In this document: piece by piece, positions 37,705 to 46,363 of the stretch
Layout of the letters: the number at the start of each line of letters is the position of its first letter
How positions within the stretch are numbered: position 1 is the stretch's first letter
Assembly: GCF_011758805.1 (NCBI RefSeq)
Contig: NZ_JAANOW010000001.1
Coordinates: 930,001 to 994,000, forward strand
Source of the DNA: Mycolicibacterium fluoranthenivorans
Lineage (GTDB): Bacteria > Actinomycetota > Actinomycetes > Mycobacteriales > Mycobacteriaceae
Length of the DNA: 64,000 nucleotides
Direction: 5' to 3'
Made by a program: the position numbers and the translations under genes
Notes under the pieces: generated by a model
Databases searched by the model: none
Told to the model about the DNA's origin: nothing
What the model saw: the letters and a program-made list of their open reading frames with translations, nothing else

Positions 37705-38460
37705 TCAGGCGAGGATCGGCAGCAAGGAGTGCACGATGTGCACCGCAGCGTGGGCAACCTGGGTGGTGTACAGGGTGAAGTCGATATCTGGGTCGTGTCC
37801 GGCGAGGTCCGACAGGGCGCGTATCACCAGCCAGGGCACACCGAACGCGGCGCAGACCTGGGCCACCGCGGCGCCTTCCATCTCGATGGCCGACCCGCCC
37901 AGATCACGGTGCAGGCGCATCCGGGTGGCATCGCAGTGCAGGTAGGCATCGCCGGACACGATGGTGCCGAACGTGATCAGCGGTGCACGGTCTTGTCCGC
38001 CGGCTTCGGCGTCGAGAAACGGAAGCAGGACCGAGGACAGTTTGCGCTGCACCCGGCCCAGCAGGTTTTCGTCCACGCTGAAACCGAGTTCGTCGGTCGG
38101 GTTGAAGAACCGTACGTGTCCGGGCTGATACAGCGAAAGCTGTTCCTCTTCAATGATTCCGGAGTCCATGGCCACGATCTTCTCGGCGACGACGATATCG
38201 CCGATGGCCAGTTCCGGGCTGAGTCCGCCTGCGACACCGGTGAAGATGACGGCGTCGCAGCCGAACCTGTTGATCAACAGGGTGGTCGCGGTCGCGGCGT
38301 TCACCTTGCCCATCCCGGACTCGGCGGCCACCACGCGATGCCCGTCGATGGATCCGGCGGCGAACGTCCACTGCGCCATCTCGGTGTGCACGACGTCCCC
38401 CATGAGTTCGGCGAAACTGGCCAGCTCGTCCGGGATCGCGCACAACACGCCAATCGTCAT
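37705..38460 (-). CDS. mtnN: 5'-Methylthioadenosine/S-adenosylhomocysteine nucleosidase
   Basis: The 251-residue protein of the PNP_UDP_1 family cleaves methylthioadenosine and S-adenosylhomocysteine to adenine and the thioribose or ribosylhomocysteine. Conserved features: ESGMGKVNAA, the substrate loop FTGVAGGL, and EMEGAAVAQVC with the catalytic-pocket Glu, followed by VIRALSDLAG with the catalytic Asp. Length is slightly above the E. coli enzyme. It stands between P450 and MMPL genes; the relation is unclear. Confidence 0.9.
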   Translation of the reverse strand: MTIGVLCAIPDELASFAELMGDVVHTEMAQWTFAAGSIDGHRVVAAESGMGKVNAATATTLLINRFGCDAVIFTGVAGGLSPELAIGDIVVAEKIVAMDSGIIEEEQLSLYQPGHVRFFNPTDELGFSVDENLLGRVQRKLSSVLLPFLDAEAGGQDRAPLITFGTIVSGDAYLHCDATRMRLHRDLGGSAIEMEGAAVAQVCAAFGVPWLVIRALSDLAGHDPDIDFTLYTTQVAHAAVHIVHSLLPILA

Positions 38461-38469
38461 ACCGCCACG

Positions 38470-40452
38470 CTATCGGTCGGCGTGCAGTCCCGGCCACCAG
38501 ATGCGCGGCCCGATCAGGGTGAACAGCGCCGGGATGATGACGGTGCGCACCACGAACGTGTCCAGCAGGATGCCCAGGCCGACGATGATGCCCAGCTGGG
38601 TCAGCACGATCAGCGGCAGGACCCCGAGCACGCAGAACACCGCGGCCAGCACGATGCCCGCGCTGGTGATCACGGCACCGGTCGCCGACACCGCCCGCAC
38701 GATGCCCTGCCGGTTGCCGAAGGCCGGGGTCTCCTCGTGTGCGCGGGTGACCAGGAAGATGGTGTAGTCCACACCCAGCGCCACCAGGAACAGGAAGGCG
38801 AACAGCGGGGTTCCGTTGTCCAGCGCGGGGAATCCGAACAGGTGCACGCTGGCCCAGCCGCCGAGGCCCAGCGCCGCCAACGCACTGAGCACCGTCACCG
38901 CCACCAGGAGCACCGGCGCCAGCATCGAGCGCAGCAGGACGAACAGCACCGCCAGCACCACGGCCAGGATCGCCGGGATCACCACCAGTCGGTCTCGCTG
39001 GGCCGCCGCGGCGGTGTCGCGGGCCTGGGCATCCGAGCCGCCCACCACTGCGGCGCCGTCCACGCGGTGCACCGAATCGCGAAGGGCGTCAACGATGGTG
39101 AACGCCTTCGAGGAGGCGGGCGCGGCGTCGAGCACCACCGACCATTGTGTCAACCCCGTGTTCGACTGTCCCGCAGGGAGGACCGACGTCACGCCCGGGG
39201 TGCCCGCGATGGCGCGCTGGATCGCGTCGGCCGAGGCGCTGGGGCCGATGACGCGGGTGGGATCGGTCAGTCCACCGGGGAAATGGGCGGCCAGGGTGTC
39301 GTACCCGGCCACCGATTCGGCCTGCACCCGGAACTGCTGGGTCTGGGACAACCCGACCGGGGTGGTGAACAGCCCGGCGCACAGGGCGGCCAGGCCGGCC
39401 AGGGCCACCGTCGCGACCACGGCCGGTCGGCGGGCCACCCCGGCGGCGATGCGGTGCCAGATACCGCTCTCGGTAAGCGGTTTGGCATGCGACCCGGTCG
39501 TCGGGACGAACGGCCAGAACAGCTTGCGCCCGCACAACCCCAGCAGTGGGGGCAGCACCAGCAGCACGAAGACTGCTGCGACCACCAAACCGGCGGCGGA
39601 CTGCACACCGAGGCTGCGGTTGCTCGGCGCCGACGCGAACAGCAGGGTCAGCAGGGCCAGCACCACGGTGGCGTTACTGGCCAGGATGGCCGGGGCGGCG
39701 GCGCGCAGTGCCACGCGCAGCGCGTCGCGGTGGTCTTCGCGTACGTGCAGTTCCTCGCGATAGCGCGAGATCAGCAGCAGCGCATAGTTGGTGCCCGCGC
39801 CGAAGACCAGCACGCTGGTGATACCGCCGGTGGATCCGTCCGGGCTGAGCCCCACGCCCGAGGCCACCGCCGACCCCACGACGCTGCCCACCCGGTCGGC
39901 GAAGGCGATGACCAGCAGCGGTACCAGCCACAGCACCGGCGAGCGGTAGGTGATGATGAGCAGCAACGCCACCACCGTCGCGGTCACGGCCAGGAGCGTG
40001 ATATTGGCTCCGGCAAAGGAATTGGCGATATCGGCGCCGAACGCGGGGCCGCCGGTGACCTGTGCCTGCAGACCTGGCGGCAAGCGCTTGGCGGTCTCGG
40101 CGCGCAGGTCGCGCACCGCGTCGTTGAGTGCGAAGCCGGACAAGTCCGCGGGCAGCGGCGCGACCACCACGGCAGCCTTACCGTCCTCGGAGACGCGTGC
40201 CCCGGCGCCGGCGGCGGTGATATCGGCCGCGGACAGCACCGCCCCGTCCGTGCGCGTCACCACGATGATCGCCGGAACGCGATCACCGCCCGGGAAGTCG
40301 GCCCGCAGTGCGTCTGCGCGGGCCGATTCGGCGGCGGCCGGGACGGACACCGGTGACTGCGATGCGGAATCGCCCGCACCGAGCAGGGCCATCAGGGCAC
40401 CGGAGGTGACCACGACGATCAGGGCCAGGGCCCACGAGAGGCGAGCAGACAT
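38470..40452 (-). CDS. MMPL-family RND transporter
   Basis: The 660-residue protein has the MMPL plan: one N-terminal span, an extracellular domain, five spans, a second extracellular domain, and five more spans. The proton-relay motifs are GTNYALLLISRYREEL in the first half and GVDYTIFLVTRAHEE in the second; the first has Asn where Asp is usual. Substrate is probably a lipid or drug-like molecule. It is divergent from a MarR gene with an AT-rich 50-base control region. The ATG at 40452 is used; an in-frame TTG upstream is unlikely. Confidence 0.9.
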   Translation of the reverse strand: MSARLSWALALIVVVTSGALMALLGAGDSASQSPVSVPAAAESARADALRADFPGGDRVPAIIVVTRTDGAVLSAADITAAGAGARVSEDGKAAVVVAPLPADLSGFALNDAVRDLRAETAKRLPPGLQAQVTGGPAFGADIANSFAGANITLLAVTATVVALLLIITYRSPVLWLVPLLVIAFADRVGSVVGSAVASGVGLSPDGSTGGITSVLVFGAGTNYALLLISRYREELHVREDHRDALRVALRAAAPAILASNATVVLALLTLLFASAPSNRSLGVQSAAGLVVAAVFVLLVLPPLLGLCGRKLFWPFVPTTGSHAKPLTESGIWHRIAAGVARRPAVVATVALAGLAALCAGLFTTPVGLSQTQQFRVQAESVAGYDTLAAHFPGGLTDPTRVIGPSASADAIQRAIAGTPGVTSVLPAGQSNTGLTQWSVVLDAAPASSKAFTIVDALRDSVHRVDGAAVVGGSDAQARDTAAAAQRDRLVVIPAILAVVLAVLFVLLRSMLAPVLLVAVTVLSALAALGLGGWASVHLFGFPALDNGTPLFAFLFLVALGVDYTIFLVTRAHEETPAFGNRQGIVRAVSATGAVITSAGIVLAAVFCVLGVLPLIVLTQLGIIVGLGILLDTFVVRTVIIPALFTLIGPRIWWPGLHADR

Positions 40453-40502
40453 ACACAAAATATTTCAGATACTTAACTATTAATCAACTGTATGATCCGC
40501 GC
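40453..40502. promoter_or_regulatory. AT-rich divergent control region between MMPL and MarR genes
   Basis: The 50-base gap is much richer in A and T than its surroundings and contains ATACTTAACTATTAATCAAC followed by TGTAT, with TTAACTATTAA at the centre. It must hold two divergent promoters and the probable operator of the MarR protein. No exact palindrome of useful length is present. Confidence 0.45.
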
Positions 40503-40970
40503 ATGCCACCGCAGCGCCACCGCGCCGATCTGGAAGCCCAGATCGCGGCGGACGCGCGGGCACTGACCGCCGAGTCCGAACAGATCGGCCGTTCCTTCGC
40601 GAGTCAGCACGACCTGGGCGCCAATGACTTTCGGGCGCTCCTGCACATCATGGTGGCCGAATCCGCGGGAACCCCGCTGACCGCCGGGGATCTGCGCAAG
40701 CTGCTCGGGACCTCGGGTGCGGCCATCACCTACCTGGTGGAGCGGATGATCGCCTCCGGGCACCTGCGCCGCGATATCGATCCCGCCGACCGGCGAAAGG
40801 TGATCCTGCGCCACGACGAGCACGGCCTGACCGTCGGCCGGAAGTTCTTCGCCCCGCTGGCCCAGCTCAACTCACGTGCCCTGGCCGACCTGCCCGATGC
40901 GGACCTGGAGGCGGCTCATCGGGTGCTCACCGCGCTCGTCGGCGCCATGCAGGAGTTCAGCGGCGGTTGA
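40503..40970 (+). CDS. MarR-family regulator
   Basis: The 155-residue winged-helix protein has the MarR recognition helix region (TAGDLRKLLGTSGAAITYLVERMIASGHLRRD) and the wing (DRRKVILRHDEHGL). Position back to back with the MMPL transporter suggests it represses that exporter and is released by its substrate. The stop overlaps the antiporter gene (convergent) by 14 bases. Confidence 0.87.
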   Translation: MPPQRHRADLEAQIAADARALTAESEQIGRSFASQHDLGANDFRALLHIMVAESAGTPLTAGDLRKLLGTSGAAITYLVERMIASGHLRRDIDPADRRKVILRHDEHGLTVGRKFFAPLAQLNSRALADLPDADLEAAHRVLTALVGAMQEFSGG

Positions 40971-42552
40971 GCGTCGCCTCTTCCAGGTCCAGCCCGCGCA
41001 ACACCGAGCGCAGCACCTCGTCGTCGATGTTCCCGGCGTCGCGCTCGGCGATGAACGTCGCGCGTTCGGCGGCCAGCATCTCCAGCCGCAGCCGACGGAA
41101 CGCCGAGGCCGGGCTCTCGCCGAGCTCTTCCTCACTGCGTCCCAATCGCTCCCAGGCCGAGTTGCGCCGGGCGGTGTTCCATTTGTGCAGGACCGCCGCG
41201 GCACCGTCGCGCATGGCGTTACCGCCGGCGCGCTGCTCTTCGAGGAGTTCGTCGAGCCGCTCGGCGGCCGCCCTGGCCGCCTTGTCCTGTGCGGCGGCCT
41301 CGGCGAGGGCGTCCTGCTGTTCGTCATCACCGCGCACGCAGAAGTGCCGGATCACCCAGGGCAGGGTCAGGCCGTGCAGCAGCAGGGTGCCGACCACCAC
41401 CACGAACGTGAGGAACACCAGTTGCGGGCGGCCCGGGAACGGGTCCCCGCTGAGTGTCGTGAGCGGCACACCGAACGCCGCGGCCAGTGACACCACGCCG
41501 CGCATCCCGGCCCACGCCAGGACGAAGACCTCGGCGGGCCCGGGGCGCGGTTCGTTCTCGCGGACCCGTTTGATCAGCAGCCGCGGCGTGTAGGCGAACA
41601 CGAACACCCAGGCGATGCGCACCGCGATCACCGTCGCCAGCACCGAGACCGAGGACACGGCGATCGTGACGAACGAGATGCCGGTGAGCTCGTGCACCAC
41701 CTCGGGCAGTTGCAGCCCGATCAGCAGGAAGGCGAACGATTCCAGGATGAGCTGCAGCGCCTTCCACACGGCGTCATCCTGCAGTCGGGTGGCGTAACCG
41801 GCCTCCGTCGAGCGCTGCCCGAGGATGAGGGCGGCGACCACGACCGCCAGCACACCGGAGCCGTGGATCTCCTCGGCCAGCAGATAGATGACGAACGGGG
41901 CGATGAGCCCGATGGCGCTCTCCACCAGCGGGTCGTCCAGCCGGTGCCGGATGAACGCGATCACCCAACCCACGGCCAGCCCGACCACGAGTCCGCCGGC
42001 CACCGCCAGCCCGAACGTGGCCAGCCCCGAGCCCCAGGTCGCCGACGCCCCGATCGCCGCCGCCAGCGCCACCTTGTAGGCGGTCAGGGCGGTGGCGTCG
42101 TTGAGCAGGCTCTCCCCGCCGAGCAGCGTCATGATCTGCCGGGGCAGCCCGAGCCGGCGGCCGACCGCCGTCGCCGACACCGCGTCGGGCGGCGCCACGA
42201 TCGCCCCCAAGGTCAGCGCCGCGGCGACGGTCAGCTCCGGCACGGTATGGAACGCGACGAACCCGACGGCCAGCGTCGTCGCCAGCGGCAGGCCCACGGC
42301 CAGCAAGCCGATCGGCCGGATGTGCTGGCGCATGGTGACGTAGCTGCTCTCCAAACCGGCCGACCACAACAACGGCGGCAGGATGACGTTGAGCACCAGC
42401 TCGGGGTCCAGCTCGACGGAGCCGAAGCCCGGGATGGCGCTGGCCGCCAGCCCGGCCACCACCAGGGCCAGCGGGGCCGACACGTCGAAGCGGCGGCTGA
42501 CACCCGCCAGCAGCACCGCCGCCGCCAGCACCGCCAGCAGTGTGCCTTCCAT
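40957..42552 (-). CDS. Na+/H+ antiporter (CPA1/NhaP type)
   Basis: The 531-residue protein has about 12 membrane segments followed by a charged cytosolic C-terminal region of about 120 residues (Glu, Arg, Ala-rich). APPDAVSATAVGRRLGLP and GESLLNDATAL are CPA1 core motifs, the latter including the ion-binding Asp. It exchanges Na+ or K+ for protons. Divergent to it is a UBP-type zinc-finger gene; such fingers are sometimes fused to or adjacent to antiporters of this type. The start ATG at 42552 is followed directly by the first span. Confidence 0.9.
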   Translation of the reverse strand: MEGTLLAVLAAAVLLAGVSRRFDVSAPLALVVAGLAASAIPGFGSVELDPELVLNVILPPLLWSAGLESSYVTMRQHIRPIGLLAVGLPLATTLAVGFVAFHTVPELTVAAALTLGAIVAPPDAVSATAVGRRLGLPRQIMTLLGGESLLNDATALTAYKVALAAAIGASATWGSGLATFGLAVAGGLVVGLAVGWVIAFIRHRLDDPLVESAIGLIAPFVIYLLAEEIHGSGVLAVVVAALILGQRSTEAGYATRLQDDAVWKALQLILESFAFLLIGLQLPEVVHELTGISFVTIAVSSVSVLATVIAVRIAWVFVFAYTPRLLIKRVRENEPRPGPAEVFVLAWAGMRGVVSLAAAFGVPLTTLSGDPFPGRPQLVFLTFVVVVGTLLLHGLTLPWVIRHFCVRGDDEQQDALAEAAAQDKAARAAAERLDELLEEQRAGGNAMRDGAAAVLHKWNTARRNSAWERLGRSEEELGESPASAFRRLRLEMLAAERATFIAERDAGNIDDEVLRSVLRGLDLEEATLNRR

Positions 42553-42611
42553 ACCGCGAACCCCCCTTGCCGGACGGTGCGCGTGTTCGCCCGCCCGTAT
42601 CCTTGATCAAT

Positions 42612-42941
42612 ATGCTGAAGAGATCACGTCGGCGCGCGGCGGGAACTCCTGCGGCCGCCGGAGCCACTGCCTCCCGCTCGTGTGAGCATCTTCAGGCCGC
42701 GGTGGGCATCGTAGAGCCGGAGCCCGTCACCCCGGGACGTTGCCAGGAATGCGAAGCCGATGGCGAGCACGCGTGGGCGCATCTGCGGATGTGTCTGACC
42801 TGTGGTCATGTCGGCTGCTGTGATTCCAGCCCGCTCCAGCACGCCTCGGCGCATTTCCACCAGACCGGACATGCCGTGATGCGCTCGGCCGAACCGGGTG
42901 AATCCTGGCGTTGGTGCTACATCGATATCCGGTTGGGCTGA
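42612..42941 (+). CDS. UBP-type zinc finger protein
   Basis: The 109-residue protein has the Zn-UBP (HUL-type) fold: CEHLQ, CQECEADGEHAWAHLRMCLTCGHVGCCDSS and HASAHFHQTGHAVMRSAEP, giving the Cys and His pattern that binds zinc. In eukaryotes this domain binds ubiquitin C-termini; bacteria have no ubiquitin, so a role in the adjacent antiporter is an inference. The Arg-rich N-terminus may bind membrane or nucleic acid. The ATG at 42612 is divergent from the antiporter start, 59 bases away. Confidence 0.85.
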   Translation: MLKRSRRRAAGTPAAAGATASRSCEHLQAAVGIVEPEPVTPGRCQECEADGEHAWAHLRMCLTCGHVGCCDSSPLQHASAHFHQTGHAVMRSAEPGESWRWCYIDIRLG

Positions 42942-42964
42942 CGATCTGGCAGGCTGGGTGGGCA

Positions 42965-44194
42965 ATGACTGACGCGAAGAACGCCCCGGTTCCCGGCCCG
43001 GCACCCATCGTGATGCTGCTCGGCTCGGGTGAAACGAGTCGCGAACTGGCGCTGGCTTTTCAGCGGCTGGGCGCCTCGGTGGTCGCGGTGGATCGGTACG
43101 CGGACGCACCCGCGCACCTGGTCGCCGACCGTGCCCTGGTGGTCAAGATGAACGATCGGGACGCGCTGGCCGCGGTGATCGCCAAGGAACAGCCGCATTT
43201 CGTGGTGGTCGAATCGGGTGTGGTCGCCACCGACGCGCTGGCTGTCGCCACCGACGGTGTGCAGCACGTCCCGATGGTCTTCCCGACCCCCGAGGCCACT
43301 CGCCTGAGCCTGGATCGCGAGGGTCTTCGCCGGCTGGCCGCCGATGAGCTCGGCTTGCCCACCGCGCCGTTCTGGTTCGCCGGGTCGGCCGCCGAATTGG
43401 CCACCGTCGCCGAGCACGCCGGTTTCCCGCTCACCGTGACACCGGTGCAGGGCGCCCCCGGCGACGGCGTATCGGTGCTGCTGCGCGCCGAAGACGTCGA
43501 GCCGGCCTGGAACCGCGCGGTCGCCGCCGGGCACACCACCCACAACCGGGTGATGGCCGAGACGGTGGTCGACGTGGACGACGAGGTGACGCTGCTGACG
43601 GTCCGCACCACCGGGCCGACCGGACCGGCCGTCCATTTCTGCGAGGTGATCGGGCGCCGCACCGCCGAGGACGGCACCCTGTCCACCTGGCAGCCGCACC
43701 GGTTGTCGCCCGCCGCGCTGGACGCGGCCAAGTCGATCGCGGCCCGCATCGTGAATTCACTGGGCGGGCGCGGGGTCTTCGGGGTGGATCTGCTGGTCCG
43801 CGGTGACGAGGTGTACTTCGCCACGGTGCGGCCCCGCCCGGACGACACCGGCCTGCTGACGGCGCGCACCCAGCGGTTGTCCGAGTTCGAACTTCATGCC
43901 CGCGCGGTACTCGGCCTGTCGGTGGACACCATCATGGTGTCGCCCGGCGCGGCGGAGGTGGCCTACGGCGGCGCCGATACGACCACCCAACCCGCGGACC
44001 CGGGGGAGATGCTCGCCGTCCTGGCCGAAGCGCTGGCGGTGGCCGAGAGCGACGTCCGCCTGTTCAACCGGCTCGACGAGTCCGACGGCCGGTACCGGCT
44101 GGGCGCCGCCCTGGCGACCGCACCCGATGTGACGGTGGCCCGGGACCGCGCGCAGCGCACCTCGCATGTGCTGCGTAAGCTCTGGCAGTCGTGA
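42965..44194 (+). CDS. purT: PurT-like formate-dependent GAR transformylase
   Basis: The 409-residue protein aligns over its whole length with PurT, which makes formylglycinamide ribonucleotide from GAR, formate and ATP. Shared stretches include MLLGSGE, VAVDRYADAPAHLVADR, LDREGLRRLAADELGLPT, TAED...SWQPHRLSP, and RPRPDDTG, LSEFELHARAVLGL. The ATP-grasp signatures differ: the P-loop region reads TPVQGAPGDG instead of KPVMSSSGKG (residues 159-168), and the metal-ligand segment reads ATVRPRPDD instead of SEVSPRPHD (286-294). It may be an altered enzyme. Synteny with Rv0389, rhodanese and metZ is kept. Confidence 0.8.
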   Translation: MTDAKNAPVPGPAPIVMLLGSGETSRELALAFQRLGASVVAVDRYADAPAHLVADRALVVKMNDRDALAAVIAKEQPHFVVVESGVVATDALAVATDGVQHVPMVFPTPEATRLSLDREGLRRLAADELGLPTAPFWFAGSAAELATVAEHAGFPLTVTPVQGAPGDGVSVLLRAEDVEPAWNRAVAAGHTTHNRVMAETVVDVDDEVTLLTVRTTGPTGPAVHFCEVIGRRTAEDGTLSTWQPHRLSPAALDAAKSIAARIVNSLGGRGVFGVDLLVRGDEVYFATVRPRPDDTGLLTARTQRLSEFELHARAVLGLSVDTIMVSPGAAEVAYGGADTTTQPADPGEMLAVLAEALAVAESDVRLFNRLDESDGRYRLGAALATAPDVTVARDRAQRTSHVLRKLWQS

Positions 44195-44628
44195 GCGACC
44201 AGGACGACCAGCAGGACCGACCGACCGCCGCCCCCTTCCTGGGCGCGCTCGTCATCATCGTCATTGTGATCACCGTGATTTTTGTGCTGAACCGCCAGAG
44301 CGGTGGCGGGGATCCCGAACAGATCGGCACTGCCGTATCGGGTCAGAACGACGCCCTGCAGCGGCAGGACTACCAGGATTTCGTGAAGTACACCTGCAAG
44401 GAACAGCAGGGCACGCAGGATGACGTCCTTGCCCGGCAACGTAATTCAGCGGCCACGCGCGGAGAACGCTATGTGGACGGCGTCGGCAATGTGGTGGTGA
44501 ACGGCGATCGCGCCACCGCCAAGGCGACCTACCACTTCAACAACGCGCCGGACACCTTGGTCGGCGCCGATCTGGTACTCGTCCGCGAGGACGGGTCGTG
44601 GAAGATCTGCTCGGCGACTCCGGGCTAA
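44191..44628 (+). CDS. Single-span membrane protein with extracytoplasmic domain
   Basis: The 145-residue product has one membrane segment (residues about 15-33) and an external domain of about 105 residues with two cysteines (KYTCKE, WKICSA), resembling the 26436-27149 product and mycobacterial DUF4878-like domains. The GTG at 44191 overlaps the purT stop (GTGA). Its function is unknown. It is probably inserted in the purT-rhodanese-metZ operon. Confidence 0.7.
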   Translation: MSDQDDQQDRPTAAPFLGALVIIVIVITVIFVLNRQSGGGDPEQIGTAVSGQNDALQRQDYQDFVKYTCKEQQGTQDDVLARQRNSAATRGERYVDGVGNVVVNGDRATAKATYHFNNAPDTLVGADLVLVREDGSWKICSATPG

Positions 44629-44671
44629 CCCTTGTTACCCGTGCGGACCACGCGCTACTACGGTGTGAGGT

Positions 44672-45091
44672 GTGTCCACACCCTACGCAGGAGACATCAC
44701 GCCGCAGGAAGCCTGGAAGCTGCTGGCCGACGACCCCAGCGCCGTTCTGGTCGACTGTCGCACCGAGGCGGAATGGCGTTTCGTGGGGGTGCCTGATCTG
44801 GCCGAGCTGCGGCGCGATGTGGTCTACGTCGAGTGGAACAAGAGCAACGGCTCACACAACGACGGCTTCCTCGACGATCTGACCGGTGCGGGTGTCACGC
44901 CCGGCGAGCGCCCGGTGATCTTCCTGTGCCGGTCCGGGAACCGGTCCATCGGCGCGGCCGTCGCCGCCACCGAAGCCGGTATCGCGCCGTCGTACAACGT
45001 GCTCGACGGATTCGAGGGCAATCTCGACGAGAACGGCCACCGGGGCGCAACCGGCTGGAAAGCGGTCGGCCTGCCTTGGAAACAGACGTAG
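44672..45091 (+). CDS. Rhodanese-like sulfurtransferase (Rv0390-like)
   Basis: The 139-residue single rhodanese domain has DCRTEAEW, a WNKSNGSHNDGFLDDL insertion, and the active loop LCRSGNRS with Cys86 as the persulfide-carrying residue. It transfers sulfane sulfur; position beside metZ in this and the M. tuberculosis genome suggests sulfur delivery in methionine or cysteine metabolism. The start is GTG at 44672. Confidence 0.9.
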   Translation: MSTPYAGDITPQEAWKLLADDPSAVLVDCRTEAEWRFVGVPDLAELRRDVVYVEWNKSNGSHNDGFLDDLTGAGVTPGERPVIFLCRSGNRSIGAAVAATEAGIAPSYNVLDGFEGNLDENGHRGATGWKAVGLPWKQT

Positions 45092-45105
45092 CGACAGACG
45101 TAGCG
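45082..45105 (+). repeat. Duplicated 12-base unit at the rhodanese stop
   Basis: ACAGACGTAGCG occurs twice in tandem (45082-45093 and 45094-45105), with the rhodanese TAG stop in the first copy. It fills half of the 45-base gap before metZ. A recent slippage duplication is the simplest reading. Confidence 0.7.
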
Positions 45106-45136
45106 ACAGAGTGCACAACAGAGCGAGGGTCAGTTC

Positions 45137-46360
45137 ATGAGTGAGGTTCCATCGGTCCGGATTCCGGCGGCCCTGCCCGACGGCGTCAGCCAGGCCACCA
45201 TCGGTGTCCGCGGCGGGCTGCTGCGGTCGGGTTTCGAGGAGACCGCGGAAGCCCTCTATCTCACCTCCGGTTATGTCTACGAGTCGGCGGCGAGTGCGGA
45301 GCAGGCGTTCACCGGTGAGATCGACCGGTACGTGTACTCGCGCTACGGCAACCCCACCATCTCGATGTTCGAGGAGCGGCTGCGGCTCATCGAGGATGCC
45401 CCGGCGGCCTTCGCCACGGCCACCGGGATGGCGGCGGTCTTCACCGCGCTCGGCGCGCTGTTGGGTGCGGGGGATCGGCTGGTGGCTGCCCGCAGCCTGT
45501 TCGGGTCCTGTTTCGTGGTGTGTAACGAGATCCTGCCGCGCTGGGGTGTCGAGACGGTGTTCGTGGACGGCGAAGACCTCTCGCAGTGGGAGGAAGCCCT
45601 GAGCAAGCCCACCCAGGCCGTGTTCTTCGAGACCCCGTCCAACCCGATGCAGTCGCTGGTGGATATCGCCGCGGTCTCCGAACTGGCGCATGCTGCCGGC
45701 GCGAAGGTGGTGCTGGACAACGTCTTCGCCACCCCGTTGCTGCAGCAGGGCATGCCGCTGGGTGCGGACGTGGTGGTGTATTCGGGCACCAAGCACATCG
45801 ACGGCCAGGGCCGGGTGCTGGGCGGTGCGATCCTGGGCGACAAGGAGTACATCGACGGGCCGGTGCAGAAGCTGATGCGCCACACCGGCCCGGCGATCAG
45901 CGCGTTCAACGCCTGGATCCTGCTGAAAGGCCTTGAGACGCTGGCCGTCCGGGTGGACTACTCGAACCGGTCTGCGCAGCGCATCGCCGAATTTCTGGAA
46001 GGCCAGGCCGGGGTGAACTGGGTGAGATACCCGTTCCTGGAATCACATCCGCAATTCGACCTGGCCAAACGGCAGATGCGCGGCGGCGGGACCGTGGTCA
46101 CCTTCGAGTTGGCCGCCGGAAAGCATGGATCTGCGAAGGATCGCGCCTTCGAGGTGCTCGACAAACTCCAGGTCATCGACATCTCCAACAACCTGGGCGA
46201 CGCCAAATCGCTGATCACCCACCCGGCCACCACCACGCACCGCGCGATGGGGCCGGAGGGCCGGGCCGCCATCGGCCTGGGTGACGGGGTGGTGCGCATC
46301 TCGGTCGGCCTGGAAGGGACCGAGGACCTGATCGCGGATCTGGACCGGGCGCTGGGCTGA
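45137..46360 (+). CDS. metZ: O-succinylhomoserine sulfhydrylase
   Basis: The 407-residue PLP enzyme of the Cys/Met metabolism family makes homocysteine from an O-acylated homoserine and sulfide. Conserved features: YSRYGNPT, TATGMAA, FFETPSNP, VVLDNVFATPLLQ and the PLP lysine in SGTKHIDGQ (Lys219). Family members split into sulfhydrylases and cystathionine synthases; the neighbouring rhodanese and the gene order as in M. tuberculosis (Rv0391) support MetZ. The ATG at 45137 has GAGGG upstream. Confidence 0.92.
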   Translation: MSEVPSVRIPAALPDGVSQATIGVRGGLLRSGFEETAEALYLTSGYVYESAASAEQAFTGEIDRYVYSRYGNPTISMFEERLRLIEDAPAAFATATGMAAVFTALGALLGAGDRLVAARSLFGSCFVVCNEILPRWGVETVFVDGEDLSQWEEALSKPTQAVFFETPSNPMQSLVDIAAVSELAHAAGAKVVLDNVFATPLLQQGMPLGADVVVYSGTKHIDGQGRVLGGAILGDKEYIDGPVQKLMRHTGPAISAFNAWILLKGLETLAVRVDYSNRSAQRIAEFLEGQAGVNWVRYPFLESHPQFDLAKRQMRGGGTVVTFELAAGKHGSAKDRAFEVLDKLQVIDISNNLGDAKSLITHPATTTHRAMGPEGRAAIGLGDGVVRISVGLEGTEDLIADLDRALG

Positions 46361-46363
46361 GCG

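Noticed and set aside
37729..40356. An 875-codon frame antisense to the nucleosidase and MMPL genes
   Set aside because: The composition is Gly, His and Gln-rich shadow sequence, and both opposite-strand genes have clear domains.
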